Shown piece by piece: positions 52,236 through 61,066 of a stretch of DNA of 64,000 nucleotides. The DNA is from Aromatoleum toluclasticum ATCC 700605 (GTDB lineage: Bacteria; Pseudomonadota; Gammaproteobacteria; Burkholderiales; Rhodocyclaceae). The notes beneath the pieces were generated by a model. The model was not told the origin of the DNA, searched no databases, and saw nothing but the letters and a program-made list of their open reading frames with translations. Location of the stretch: the NCBI RefSeq assembly GCF_000378245.1, contig NZ_KB899503.1, positions 1 to 64,000 on the forward strand. Reading direction: 5' to 3'. Position numbers and translations under genes: made by a program. Positions within the stretch are counted from its first letter, which is position 1; each line of letters begins with the position of its first letter.

Positions 52236-53390
52236 TCAGCCGGGATCGAGGCGCAGGATGCGGCCCTCGGTCTCGTCGAGGAGATAGAGCTTGCCGTCCG
52301 GACCCTGGCGCACGTCGCGGATGCGGCTGCCCAGTTCCGTCAACAGGCGCTCCTCGCGGACGAATTTTTCGCCATCCAACTCGATCCGGACGAGGAGTTG
52401 CCCGCGCAGCGCACCGACGAAGAGGTTGCCCTTCCACTTCGGAAACGCATCGCCCGTATAGAACGTCATCCCGGAGGGCGCGATCGACGGAACCCAGTAC
52501 CTGACCGGCGGCACGACGTCTGCACGTTGCGTGCCCTCCCCGATGCTGAATCCGGTGACGTATTCCTTTCCGTACGTGATGACCGGCCAGCCGTAATTCG
52601 CGCCGGCGCGGACGACATTGACCTCGTCACCGCCCTGCGGTCCGTGCTCGTTCGCCCACAGCTTGCCCGTGACCGGGTGCAGCGCCGCACCCTGTACGTT
52701 GCGGTGGCCAAAGGACCAGATTTCGGGCAATGCGCCGGTCTTGCCGACGAAAGGGTTGTCGGGCGGGATGCCGCCATCGGGCCGGATCCGGACGATCTTG
52801 CCGAGATGGCTGCCCACGTCCTGGGCACTATCGCGGTGCGAGTACCGGTCTCCCAAGGTCACGAAGAGATTCCCGTCGCGGTCGAACACCAGCCGCGATC
52901 CCCAGTGATTGCGTCCTTCCGGATCATCGCGCTGGGCGAACACGACCTCGACGTCCTGCAGACTGAGAGCGGATTCGTCCAGCCGCGCGCGGGCAACGGC
53001 GGTACGTGCGCCTTTCTGCGTCGGCTGGGCGAACGACAGCCAGATGAGGCGATCGCGGGCGAAATCGGGCCCGATGACGACGTCGAGCAATCCGCCCTGC
53101 CCGGCCGCATGGACGCGCGGAACGTTCCGGATCGGTGCCGACAGCTTGCCGTCCGGCGTGACGACACGCAGCCGCCCGGGGCGCTCGGTGACGAGCATGT
53201 TCCCGTCGGGCAGGAAGGCGAGCGACCAGGGGGTTTCCAGGCCGGAAGCGACGGTGCTGATGCGGAAGTTCGCCGCCTCGCTGCGCACGACGGGCTGCGC
53301 GATGACCGGCGCTGCAGCAAGGGCCGCAAGAACGCCGATGAGGGAACGCGCGATTCGAGCGCGCAGGCGCAAAGACGATGGAATCAACAT
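52236..53390 (-). CDS. PQQ-dependent aldose sugar dehydrogenase (YliI/Asd-like)
   Basis: 384 aa, ATG at 53390. Signal peptide SLIGVLAALAAAPVIAQ. Beta-propeller repeats: VASGLETPWSLAFLPDGNMLVTERPGRLRVV, GQGGLLDVVIGPDF, SLGDRYSHRDSAQD-like, and HGPQGGDEVNVVRAGANYGWPVITYG, the PQQ/Ca-binding region. Oxidises aldoses in the periplasm. Divergent from the FmdE-like gene, with an FNR-type box in the spacer. Confidence 0.88.
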   Translation of the reverse strand: MLIPSSLRLRARIARSLIGVLAALAAAPVIAQPVVRSEAANFRISTVASGLETPWSLAFLPDGNMLVTERPGRLRVVTPDGKLSAPIRNVPRVHAAGQGGLLDVVIGPDFARDRLIWLSFAQPTQKGARTAVARARLDESALSLQDVEVVFAQRDDPEGRNHWGSRLVFDRDGNLFVTLGDRYSHRDSAQDVGSHLGKIVRIRPDGGIPPDNPFVGKTGALPEIWSFGHRNVQGAALHPVTGKLWANEHGPQGGDEVNVVRAGANYGWPVITYGKEYVTGFSIGEGTQRADVVPPVRYWVPSIAPSGMTFYTGDAFPKWKGNLFVGALRGQLLVRIELDGEKFVREERLLTELGSRIRDVRQGPDGKLYLLDETEGRILRLDPG

Positions 53391-53420
53391 GGATATCCCC
53401 TTCTCCGTCGCGGGGCCGAA

Positions 53421-53434
53421 TTGACTGGCGTCAA
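53421..53434. promoter_or_regulatory. FNR-type box between the PQQ dehydrogenase and FmdE-like genes
   Basis: TTGACTGGCGTCAA, perfect 5-base arms around 4 bases, and the same arms as the bzdN box. It lies 58 bases before the FmdE-like ATG, so a class II start near 53469 is plausible. It is 31 bases from the divergent gene start, so it could repress that gene. Confidence 0.55.
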
Positions 53435-53491
53435 TGAGACCGTGCGGTGCTTGTTGAGATCCTTGCGCTTCACCCGACAGCGAGGACCGTG

Positions 53492-54106
53492 ATGCGCTTT
53501 CCCGATTTCTTTGCCGACGTCCGCCGGATCACACTGCGCGATCCGCTCGCCGATTTCCTCGGCGCGGCCGACGACGGCATCATCGAATACGCTTATGAGG
53601 ATGCCGTCAAGATGGCCGGCCATTCCTGCCCCACCGTGGCGTCCGCCTGGATGCTGAGTTGCCACGCCCTGCGCGCCCTGTATCCGGATGGCGTGCCCGA
53701 ACGCGGCGGCGTCCGCGTCACGCTGCGCGGGCGCCTCGACGAGGGCGTGAATGGCGTGATCGCGAGCATCGCGACCCTGCTCACCGGTGCCGCACAGGAC
53801 GGCGGCTTCAAGGGACTTGGCGGGCGCTTCGCGCGCCGCGGGCTGCTCGACTTCGGCGTCGACCAGCCGCTTGCCTTGCGTTTCACGCGCATCGACACGG
53901 GCGCCGCGGTCGACGCACAGGCGGACCTGTCGCTGGTGCCCGCAGCGCCGGAGATGCCGGAACTGCTCGCGCAGTGCCTCGCCGTGCCGGGCGACCGCGC
54001 GCTCGCGCGGCGTTTCGGGGCGCTCTGGCAGGAGCGCGTGCGCCGCATCCTGATCGAGCACGCCGACGATCCCGCAGTGTTCCGCATCGCCGCGGCCACC
54101 TCCTGA
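53492..54106 (+). CDS. FmdE-like (formylmethanofuran dehydrogenase subunit E domain) protein
   Basis: 204 aa from the ATG at 53492, behind CGAGGACCGTG. The motif MAGHSCPTVASAWMLSCHALRALYPDG matches the FmdE N-terminal Cys/His signature. The C-terminal part (VPGDRALARRFGALWQERVRRILIEH) is helical. FmdE proteins occur outside methanogens with unknown roles, often binding metal. Its FNR-type promoter suggests use under anoxia. 100 bases before the cupin gene. Confidence 0.75.
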   Translation: MRFPDFFADVRRITLRDPLADFLGAADDGIIEYAYEDAVKMAGHSCPTVASAWMLSCHALRALYPDGVPERGGVRVTLRGRLDEGVNGVIASIATLLTGAAQDGGFKGLGGRFARRGLLDFGVDQPLALRFTRIDTGAAVDAQADLSLVPAAPEMPELLAQCLAVPGDRALARRFGALWQERVRRILIEHADDPAVFRIAAATS

Positions 54107-54132
54107 CCCGGTCACGGCGTCGGCGGTACGCT

Positions 54133-54158
54133 GGAACCGTTTGCACGTCTCGCGCGTC
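54133..54158 (+). promoter_or_regulatory. ECF-type promoter of the cupin-methyltransferase-sigma operon
   Basis: -35 GGAACC (54133-54138), 16-base spacer, -10 CGTC (54155-54158). This is the form recognised by RpoE-like ECF sigma factors. It lies 49 bases before the cupin ATG, at the head of the operon that encodes an ECF sigma factor and its zinc-finger anti-sigma, so autoregulation is likely. Confidence 0.6.
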
Positions 54159-54206
54159 CTTTGGGCAAAAAACAGGGAGGCCCCCAACCCCGAAGGAGCA
54201 GCGATC

Positions 54207-54665
54207 ATGACAAGAACGAGGCATGTGCTGCTGGCGACCGTGGCGCTCGCGGCGTTCCAGCTTTCCCCCACCGCCCACGGCGCCGACGGCAAACAGATCG
54301 AGACCACGACCCTCGATGCGATCGTCGCGGCCAATCCGCTGCCGGCGGGCGGCCCCACGGCCAAGGTGATCTCGACCGCGCGGGCCGGCAACAGCGAGCT
54401 CCAGGTGATCCGCATCAGTAAGATCCGCCTGCATCATCACGCGCAGGAGGACCACGTGGTCTATGTCGCTCGCGGCAACGGGACCGCACGGCTCGAGAAC
54501 GCCAGCGGGCAGATCGACTCGCGCCCGGCAAGGCCCGGCGACGTGTTCAACCTGCCGCGCGGCAAGAAGCATGCGTTCGAGCGCACGGGCGACGAGGACC
54601 TCGTGCTGCTCGTGGTCGCCACGGCGGGCTGGAAGCCGCTCGAAGACACCGTCTTCCACGAGTGA
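54207..54665 (+). CDS. Exported cupin-domain protein
   Basis: 152 aa from the ATG at 54207, behind AAGGAGCAGCGATC. Signal peptide MTRTRHVLLATVALAAFQLSPTAHGA. Cupin motifs: RLHHHAQEDHVVYVARGNGTARLE (His residues for metal) and RPGDVFNLPRGKKHAFERTGDEDLVLLVV. Periplasmic metal-binding beta-barrel; could bind or oxidise a small molecule. First gene of the ECF operon. Confidence 0.82.
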   Translation: MTRTRHVLLATVALAAFQLSPTAHGADGKQIETTTLDAIVAANPLPAGGPTAKVISTARAGNSELQVIRISKIRLHHHAQEDHVVYVARGNGTARLENASGQIDSRPARPGDVFNLPRGKKHAFERTGDEDLVLLVVATAGWKPLEDTVFHE

Positions 54666-54702
54666 AGGCCGCGTGACGACGCACACCGCAGGAGGAGACG
54701 AG

Positions 54703-55476
54703 ATGACGAACACTGTCTTCGATCCGTGCGAACTGGAACAGAAGGTCAAGGCGATGTACCAGTCGGTCGCCGAGGACCCGCACGGTGAATTCCACTTCGA
54801 GATGGGCCGCGCGCTCGCGGAGCGCCTCGGCTACACCCCGGCCGAACTCGACCGCGTTCCCTTGCCGTCGATCGAGTCCTTCGCCGGCGTCGGGCACCAC
54901 TTCGATCTTGCCGGGCCGAATGCAGGCGAGAGCGTGCTCGACCTGGGCAGCGGGTCGGGCATGGACACCTTCGTCGCGGCACTGCGCGTCGGGCCGCAGG
55001 GGCAGGTCGTCGGCGTGGACATGACCGACGCCCAACGGGCGAAGGCCGAACGCCTGCGCGACGCGCACGGTTTTCCTCAGGTGGTCTATGTGGGGGGCTA
55101 TATTGAGGATGTTCCGCAAGCCGACGCTTCGGTCGATGTGGTGATCAGCAACGGGGTCATCAACCTCTCGGCAGACAAGCCGGCGGCGTTCCGCGAAGCC
55201 GCGCGCCTGCTGCGCCCGGGGGGCCGGCTGGCGATCTCGGACATCGTGTCCGAACGGCAGCTGCCCGATGGCATCGTGTGTAACGCGACGCTGTGGGCGG
55301 CCTGCATCGGTGGCGCCGCACAGCAGGACGACTACCGCGGCATGATCGAGGACGCCGGTTTGCGCGTGGTCCGCATGCGCGACAACCCGGCCTATCGATT
55401 CCTGTCGGAAAACGCGCGCGCAGCCTGCGCGAAGTATGGAGTGAAGAGCGTGTCGGTGCTCGCCGTGAAGGCATGA
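54703..55476 (+). CDS. SAM-dependent methyltransferase, ArsM/UbiE-like, copy 1
   Basis: 257 aa from the ATG at 54703 behind AGGAGGAGACGAG. SAM-binding motif [16 protein letters not shown], then [52 protein letters not shown], and [23 protein letters not shown], the ArsM-like layout. In the VISN-x-VINL position, where many arsenite methyltransferases have Cys, there is Gly. The first 65 residues ([50 protein letters not shown]) form an N-terminal segment shared with the second copy at 56397. Substrate unknown. Confidence 0.82.
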   Translation: MTNTVFDPCELEQKVKAMYQSVAEDPHGEFHFEMGRALAERLGYTPAELDRVPLPSIESFAGVGHHFDLAGPNAGESVLDLGSGSGMDTFVAALRVGPQGQVVGVDMTDAQRAKAERLRDAHGFPQVVYVGGYIEDVPQADASVDVVISNGVINLSADKPAAFREAARLLRPGGRLAISDIVSERQLPDGIVCNATLWAACIGGAAQQDDYRGMIEDAGLRVVRMRDNPAYRFLSENARAACAKYGVKSVSVLAVKA

Positions 55477-55480
55477 ACAC

Positions 55481-56143
55481 ATGGATCAGCGTGCGACAAC
55501 ATCGTGGCAGCGCGCCCCGCCGGCGGGCGGGCGTCCCCCCTGCTCCGCCGAGGACGCCGTCCTGCGCACGTTCTTCTGCGCCGCGGTCGAGGCGCTGACC
55601 GACCGGCTCTACGGTACGGCGCTGCGTTTCACGCGCAATCCGGCTGCGGCGGAGGATCTCGTCGCCGAGACGGTGGCGAAGGCGTGGATGCACCTCCCGC
55701 AGTTGGAGGACCGGGTGTGCTTCGAGAAATGGATCTTCCGCATCCTCGCAAACACCTTCTTCAGCCAGTGCCGGCACGCGCGCGAGGACCCGGTCGACCC
55801 CTGCGACGGGGACGACGCGGGCTTCTCGATCTTCGACCGCCTGCACCAGCCCTTTCTCCTGTGGTGGGGCAACCCCGAGCAGGAGCTGATCCACAAGCTG
55901 CTGTGCGAGGACATCGACCACGCGCTCGCCGCGCTGCCCGATTGTTACCGCGCGGTCGTGATCCCGGTGGATCTGCTCGGCTACTCGTACGCCGAGGTTG
56001 CGGAGATGCTCGCCGTCCCGGTCGGGACGGTGCGCTCCCGGCTCAACCGTGCGCGCGCACAGTTGCAGCGCGCGCTCTGGAATCAGGCGCTGGCCGCCGG
56101 CCTGGTGCACGGCACGCCTGCCAAGGAAGACGCTCATGACTGA
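55481..56143 (+). CDS. ECF-type RNA polymerase sigma factor
   Basis: 220 aa, 4 bases after the methyltransferase. Region 2: FFCAAVEALTDRLYGTALRFTRNPAAAEDLVAETVAKAWMHLPQLEDRVCFEKWIFRILANTFFSQCRHA. Region 4: ALAALPDCYRAVVIPVDLLGYSYAEVAEMLAVPVGTVRSRLNRARAQLQRAL. The next gene encodes a small zinc-finger anti-sigma and overlaps it, so the pair is a classical ECF module. Likely recognises the GGAAC/CGTC promoter at 54133. Confidence 0.9.
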   Translation: MDQRATTSWQRAPPAGGRPPCSAEDAVLRTFFCAAVEALTDRLYGTALRFTRNPAAAEDLVAETVAKAWMHLPQLEDRVCFEKWIFRILANTFFSQCRHAREDPVDPCDGDDAGFSIFDRLHQPFLLWWGNPEQELIHKLLCEDIDHALAALPDCYRAVVIPVDLLGYSYAEVAEMLAVPVGTVRSRLNRARAQLQRALWNQALAAGLVHGTPAKEDAHD

Positions 56144-56375
56144 ACCGGACCGCATCCGCTGCGAGGAAGTCGTCGCGCATCTGCTCGAATTCCTCGACGG
56201 GGAGATCGACATCGGGCGGCGCGAGCGCATCGAGCAGCATCTCGCCGAGTGCCGCGGCTGCTACTCGCGTGCCGAGTTCGAACGCGTCCTGCGGCAGCGG
56301 CTGAGGACGCTCGACGATGCGTCACCGCCCGATTCGCTGAGGCGGCGGCTTAAGTCGCTGCTCGACGCCTTCTGA
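56136..56375 (+). CDS. Zinc-finger (ZAS/zf-HC2) anti-sigma factor
   Basis: 79 aa, ATG at 56136 overlapping the sigma gene by 8 bases. CEEVVAHLLEFLDGEIDIGRRERIEQHLAECRGCYSRAEFERVLRQRL contains the HxxxCxxC motif (HLAECRGC) of zinc-binding anti-sigmas. It has no membrane segment, so it is a soluble, RsrA-like redox or metal sensor. Confidence 0.86.
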   Translation: MTEPDRIRCEEVVAHLLEFLDGEIDIGRRERIEQHLAECRGCYSRAEFERVLRQRLRTLDDASPPDSLRRRLKSLLDAF

Positions 56376-56396
56376 CCCTTTCCCGCGGGGGACATC

Positions 56397-57194
56397 ATGG
56401 TCGCGATCGCCGGATTGCAGAAGGACCAGATTTTCGACGCGGTGCGCCGGATGTATTCGGACGTGGCGAACGAGCCCGGGCGGCTGTTCCACTTTCCGAC
56501 CGGACGCCCGGCCTGCCGCTTCGTCGGCTACCCGGAACGATGGCTGGAGGGGGTGCCGGAGACGGCGCAGGAGTCCTTCGCCGGCGTGGGTTTTCCGTTT
56601 GCGGCGGACGTGATCCGCAAGGGCGACCGGGTCCTCGACGTCGGCGCGGGATCGGGCACGGATACGCTGATCGCGGCGAACCTGGTGGGGCAGCAAGGAC
56701 GCGTGCTCGCGCTGGACATGACGGTGGCCATGCGGGACAAGCTGCGCCGCAATGCCGAGCTGGCCGCGGCAACGAACGTCGAGAGCGTCGAGGGCAATGC
56801 CGAGGCGATACCGCTGCCGGATGCATGCGTCGACGTGGTCACGAGCAACGGTGTACTCAACCTCGTCCCCGACAAGCCCCGTGCCTTTGCGGAGATCTTC
56901 CGCGTGCTGCGTCCGGGCGGTTTCGTGCAGATCGCCGATATCGTCGTCTCGCAGCCCATCGGCGAGAAGTCGCGCAACAATCCGGCTTTGTGGGCGGAAT
57001 GCGTCGTCGGTGCGGTGACGGAGGAAGCCTACATCGACATGTTCCGCGCCGCCGGTCTTGACGGGATCGAGACGCTGCGGCGTTTCGACTACTTCGCCGG
57101 CAGCGCGAACGAGGCGACCCGCCGCGTGGCCGAAGCGCTCGGTGCCCATGCCATCGAGCTGCGGATGCGCCGGCCGGAGGCCTCCGCCGGCTGA
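56397..57194 (+). CDS. SAM-dependent methyltransferase, ArsM/UbiE-like, copy 2
   Basis: 265 aa, ATG at 56397, 21 bases after the anti-sigma gene. SAM site VLDVGAGSGTDTLIAANLVG, LALDMTVAMRDKLRRNAELA, VVTSNGVLNLVPDKPRAFAEIFRVLRPGGFVQIADIVV, WAECVVGAVTEEAYIDMFRAAGL. The N-terminus (VRRMYSDVANEPGRLFHFPTGRPACRFVGYPERWLEGVPETAQESFAGVG) is homologous to that of copy 1. Also has Gly at the VxSN-x-V position. The two genes look like a duplicated pair kept together by the sigma module. Confidence 0.82.
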   Translation: MVAIAGLQKDQIFDAVRRMYSDVANEPGRLFHFPTGRPACRFVGYPERWLEGVPETAQESFAGVGFPFAADVIRKGDRVLDVGAGSGTDTLIAANLVGQQGRVLALDMTVAMRDKLRRNAELAAATNVESVEGNAEAIPLPDACVDVVTSNGVLNLVPDKPRAFAEIFRVLRPGGFVQIADIVVSQPIGEKSRNNPALWAECVVGAVTEEAYIDMFRAAGLDGIETLRRFDYFAGSANEATRRVAEALGAHAIELRMRRPEASAG

Positions 57195-57268
57195 TGCATG
57201 ACGAATCCCGGCTGTGCGCGGTCGCCGGATGTGCTAGCCTCGGGCCGCCAAGTTCCCCTGCCGTCCCG

Positions 57269-57667
57269 ATGAGCTCCGACCAACTTCCCGAACTCCTGGT
57301 TGTCTGCCTGTGCGCCGAATGGTGCGGCACCTGCCGTGAATACCGCTCCGGTTTCGAGGCGCTGGCCGCACAGTGGCCGCAGGCCGGTTTCTACTGGGTC
57401 GATGTCGAGGACGATGCGGACGTCGCAGGAGACCTCGATGTGGAAAACTTCCCCACCCTGCTGATCCAGCGCGGCGACGTCGTGCTGTTTTACGGCACCA
57501 TGCTGCCGCAGCACGTCTTCCTCCAGCGCACGCTGGAAACACTCACCGCGCTCGGCGACGACGAGGCGCGCGCGTACGCCGGCGCGAACGACGAGCGCCA
57601 GGCGTGGCAGCAGGACTGCAATCTGCGCGAGGCACTCGCCGAGCATCCGCGCGTCGCTGCAGCCTGA
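57269..57667 (+). CDS. Thioredoxin-like protein
   Basis: 132 aa from the ATG at 57269. VVCLCAEWCGTCREYRSGFEALAAQWPQAGFYWVDVEDDADVAGDLDVENFPTLLIQRGDVVLFYGTMLP: thioredoxin fold with active site CGTC (WCGTC) and cis-Pro in NFPTLL. Cytoplasmic, no signal peptide. Upstream in-frame ATG at 57194 gives an N-terminus without homology. It may serve redox turnover in the preceding ECF operon. Confidence 0.87.
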   Translation: MSSDQLPELLVVCLCAEWCGTCREYRSGFEALAAQWPQAGFYWVDVEDDADVAGDLDVENFPTLLIQRGDVVLFYGTMLPQHVFLQRTLETLTALGDDEARAYAGANDERQAWQQDCNLREALAEHPRVAAA

Positions 57668-57708
57668 CGCCCCTCCCCTAGTCCTGCCCTTTCCTGCTCG
57701 CCGCACCG

Positions 57709-57939
57709 ATGCCCGTCCAGCCTGCCGACCGCAAACGCTGCGTCTCATGCAAGCGCTGGGGCGGCGCGCGCAAGCCGGGCGCGAACCCGGGCGAAGTCGA
57801 GTACGAGGACGACGCCCGCGGCGCGTGCAACGAGGGGCCGTGGCACGGCACCCTGCGCAGCCCGCGCAATGCCTGCGGACAGTGGGTCATGTGGGCCGAA
57901 TTGCAGGCCCCCGGCAAGGACTCGGGAAACGGCACCTGA
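57709..57939 (+). CDS. Small conserved Cys protein
   Basis: 76 aa. RKRCVSCKRWGGARKPGANPGEVEYEDDARGACNEGPWHGTLRSPRNACGQWVMWAEL: four cysteines (CVSC, one in GACNEG, one in NACGQW) spaced as in a small zinc or Fe-S site. No known domain. Same strand as the thioredoxin-like gene, 41 bases behind it. Confidence 0.65.
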   Translation: MPVQPADRKRCVSCKRWGGARKPGANPGEVEYEDDARGACNEGPWHGTLRSPRNACGQWVMWAELQAPGKDSGNGT

Positions 57940-57961
57940 GCTATAACCCGGCCACGGATTA

Positions 57962-58001
57962 CGGTTTGCGCTGAGCCCTTCGAGCAGCTCGGGGCGAACG
58001 G
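57962..58001. repeat. REP-like palindrome, copy 1 (reverse orientation)
   Basis: Read on the - strand it begins CCGTTCG and contains GAGC...CTCGAAGGGCTC, sharing the pattern CCGTTCG-N4-GAGC-TxxTCGAAG-GGCTC with the copy at 60045. Short imperfect palindrome of the type dispersed through bacterial genomes between genes. Confidence 0.55.
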
Positions 58002-58110
58002 CGGCATTTGATTCCCGCCGTAATGCCAGCAGCCCCGAGTTCATCGGTAAATCATGATGTTGCAGCGCAGCTTGCATTCCGTTACGCGGGCAGGTAATTT
58101 TCGCGCCTCT

Positions 58111-58127
58111 TCGTATAACGTATACGA
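58111..58127. promoter_or_regulatory. Palindromic operator before the GntR-family gene
   Basis: TCGTATA-acg-TATACGA, perfect 7-base arms around 3 bases, 20 bases before the regulator ATG. AT-rich palindromes of this size next to GntR/FadR genes are usually their own operators, probably controlling the ABC operon too. Confidence 0.6.
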
Positions 58128-58146
58128 TCTTACACAAGCCCCCTCC

Positions 58147-58845
58147 ATGGCGTCGTCGCTCGAACAACTCGCTGTCCCGCGCTTCCTGCGTCTCTCGGCA
58201 TCCGATCAGATCGCCGGTTCGCTGCGCGACGCGATTGTCAGGGGGCATCTCGCGACCGGTGTGGTGCTCCGCCAGGATGAGATCGCGGGCCGATTCCACG
58301 TCAGCAAGATTCCGGTGCGCGAAGCACTGAAGCGGCTGGAAGCAGAGGGCTTGGTACGCTTCACGAAGAACCGTGGTGCAGTGGTGGCCGGCTTATCGCC
58401 GGCCGAAATCCTCGAATACATGGACATCCGCGCGATGCTCGAAGCGCGCGCGGCCGGGCTCGCCGCAGCCCGCATCAACGACGAACGCCTGAACGAGGCT
58501 CGCCAGAAGCTGGCCGAGTTCGGCGCGTCGCACGACCCCGGACGTTGGGGTGAACTGAACTGGCTGTTTCATTCGACGCTTTACGCCGACGCCGACCGGC
58601 CCATCCTGCTGGCCGAGATCCGCGCGCTCTACGACAAGCTGGAGCGCTATGTGCGTGCGCTGCTGGCAATGACGGCGCAGACCGAAATGCCCAAGACGCA
58701 AAGCGAACACGCCGCCATCCTGGATGCGTTCGCGCGGCGCGACCCCGACGCTGCGGCGTCCCTGACGCGAGCCCATGTGCTCGATGCGGGGGCCTCGCTC
58801 GTGCAGTACCTGAAAGACCACAGACACCACGGAGGAAACACATGA
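58147..58845 (+). CDS. GntR/FadR-family transcriptional regulator
   Basis: 232 aa from the ATG at 58147; upstream in-frame codons cross the operator. N-terminal winged helix: SASDQIAGSLRDAIVRGHLATGVVLRQDEIAGRFHVSKIPVREALKRLEAEGLVRFTKNRGAVVAG. C-terminal FCD-type helical ligand domain (YMDIRAMLEARAAGLAAARIN...WLFHSTLYADADRPILLAEIRALYDKLERYVR...SEHAAILDAFARRDPDAAASLTRAHVLDA). Its stop overlaps the start of the binding protein gene (ATGA), so it is the first gene of the transporter operon. Confidence 0.9.
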   Translation: MASSLEQLAVPRFLRLSASDQIAGSLRDAIVRGHLATGVVLRQDEIAGRFHVSKIPVREALKRLEAEGLVRFTKNRGAVVAGLSPAEILEYMDIRAMLEARAAGLAAARINDERLNEARQKLAEFGASHDPGRWGELNWLFHSTLYADADRPILLAEIRALYDKLERYVRALLAMTAQTEMPKTQSEHAAILDAFARRDPDAAASLTRAHVLDAGASLVQYLKDHRHHGGNT

Positions 58846-59939
58846 AGAAGACCCTGATTGCGACCGCCTTCCTCGCGCTCGGCGCGCAGGCCCAACTCGC
58901 CCACGCCGACCTCGCGGTGGCGATCGCGGGCCCGATGACCGGCCAGTACGCCTCGGCCGGCGACCAGATCCGTCGCGGTGCCGAAATGGCGATCGCCGAC
59001 ATCAATGCCAAAGGCGGCGTACTCGGGCAGAAGCTGAAGCTCGAAGTCGGCGATGACGCCTGCGATCCGAAGCAGGCGGTGTCGGTAGCGAACGCGATGG
59101 TCAACAAGAAGATCGTGTTCATGCATGGCCACTGGTGCTCGAGCTCGACGATCCCGGCATCGGAAGTGTACGTCGAGGCCGACATTCCGATGGCGACGGT
59201 GTCGACCAACCCGCAGGTTACCGAGCGCGGCCTGAAGAACATCTTCCGCATCATGGGTCGTGACGACCAGCAGGGCCTGGTCGCCGGTAGCTACATCGCC
59301 GACAAGTTCAAGGGCAAGAAGGCCGCCGTGCTCGACGACAAGAGCGCCTACGGCAAGGGCCTGGCCGACGAGATGGCCAAGGCGATGACCGCCAAGGGCA
59401 TGAAGCCGACGCTGCGCGAGTCGATCACCGCGGGCGAGAAGGACTACTCGGGCATCGTGACCAAGCTCAAGCAGGCCGGCGTCGAAGTGCTGGCCTACGG
59501 CGGCTACCACACCGAAGTCGCGTTGATTTTGCGTCAGGCGCAGCAGGCCGGCCTGAAGCTGACCGTGATGGGCGGCGACACGATGACGAACTCGGAGCTT
59601 GTGACCGCAGCGGGCGCCAACGCCGACAACGTGATGTTCACGTTCTCGCCCGACCCGCGCAAGAACCCCGACGCCGCGCCGGTCGTGAAGCGCTTCCGCG
59701 ACGCCAAGGTCGAGCCGGAAGGCTACGTGATGTACGCCTACGCCGCGTTCCAGCTCTTTGCGGAAGCCGCGACCCAGGCCAAGAGCACCAAGTTCGCCGA
59801 CCTGGAGAAAGCGATGCGCGGTGGCACCTTCAAGACCGTGATCGGCGACCTCTCGTTCGACGCCAAGGGCGACCAGAAAAAGCCCGGCTTCGTCGTGTAC
59901 CAGTGGAAGGGCGGCCAGTACGACTACGCGGCCAAGTAA
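58842..59939 (+). CDS. Branched-chain amino-acid-type ABC transporter binding protein (LivK-like)
   Basis: 365 aa, signal peptide MKKTLIATAFLALGAQAQLAHA. LAVAIAGPMTGQYASAGDQIRRGAEMAIADINAKGGVLGQKLKLEVGDDACDPKQAVSVANAMVNKK: classic LivK/LivJ Peripla_BP_6 start with a Cys pair (DACDPK and MHGHWCSSST). Closer to true amino-acid binding proteins than the protein encoded at 27723. Substrate not certain. Confidence 0.9.
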   Translation: MKKTLIATAFLALGAQAQLAHADLAVAIAGPMTGQYASAGDQIRRGAEMAIADINAKGGVLGQKLKLEVGDDACDPKQAVSVANAMVNKKIVFMHGHWCSSSTIPASEVYVEADIPMATVSTNPQVTERGLKNIFRIMGRDDQQGLVAGSYIADKFKGKKAAVLDDKSAYGKGLADEMAKAMTAKGMKPTLRESITAGEKDYSGIVTKLKQAGVEVLAYGGYHTEVALILRQAQQAGLKLTVMGGDTMTNSELVTAAGANADNVMFTFSPDPRKNPDAAPVVKRFRDAKVEPEGYVMYAYAAFQLFAEAATQAKSTKFADLEKAMRGGTFKTVIGDLSFDAKGDQKKPGFVVYQWKGGQYDYAAK

Positions 59940-60044
59940 TCCCCCGTAGTTTCTTTTACCGGCCGGGCAACCCGCCCGGCCTTCGCGCCGCCGGTCCAAA
60001 AGGCCGGCGGCGCCCTCTCCGGTTTCAACGCATTCACTTGCACG

Positions 60045-60086
60045 TCCGTTCGTCCTGAGCTTGTCGAAGGGCTCGACCCGAACGGA
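60045..60086. repeat. REP-like palindrome, copy 2
   Basis: Outer arms TCCGTTCG / CGAACGGA (60045-60052 and 60079-60086), inner arms GAGC / GCTC (60057-60060, 60071-60074). It lies in the gap between binding protein and permease genes. Related to the copy at 57962 in opposite orientation. The shared core around TGAGC-TTGTCGAAGGGC is seen as a dispersed intergenic repeat in many proteobacteria. Confidence 0.6.
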
Positions 60087-60151
60087 GTTTCACGATCGGC
60101 GGGCGCAGCGACGCACCGGAAACCGCGCAAAAAACGAGAAAGGAGACTGCT

Positions 60152-61065
<914 letters not shown>

Positions 61066-61066
<1 letters not shown>

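Noticed and set aside
54703-55476. Calling the methyltransferase arsM
   Set aside because: The typical VISN-Cys motif is Gly, the N-terminal segment differs, and no ars genes are nearby.
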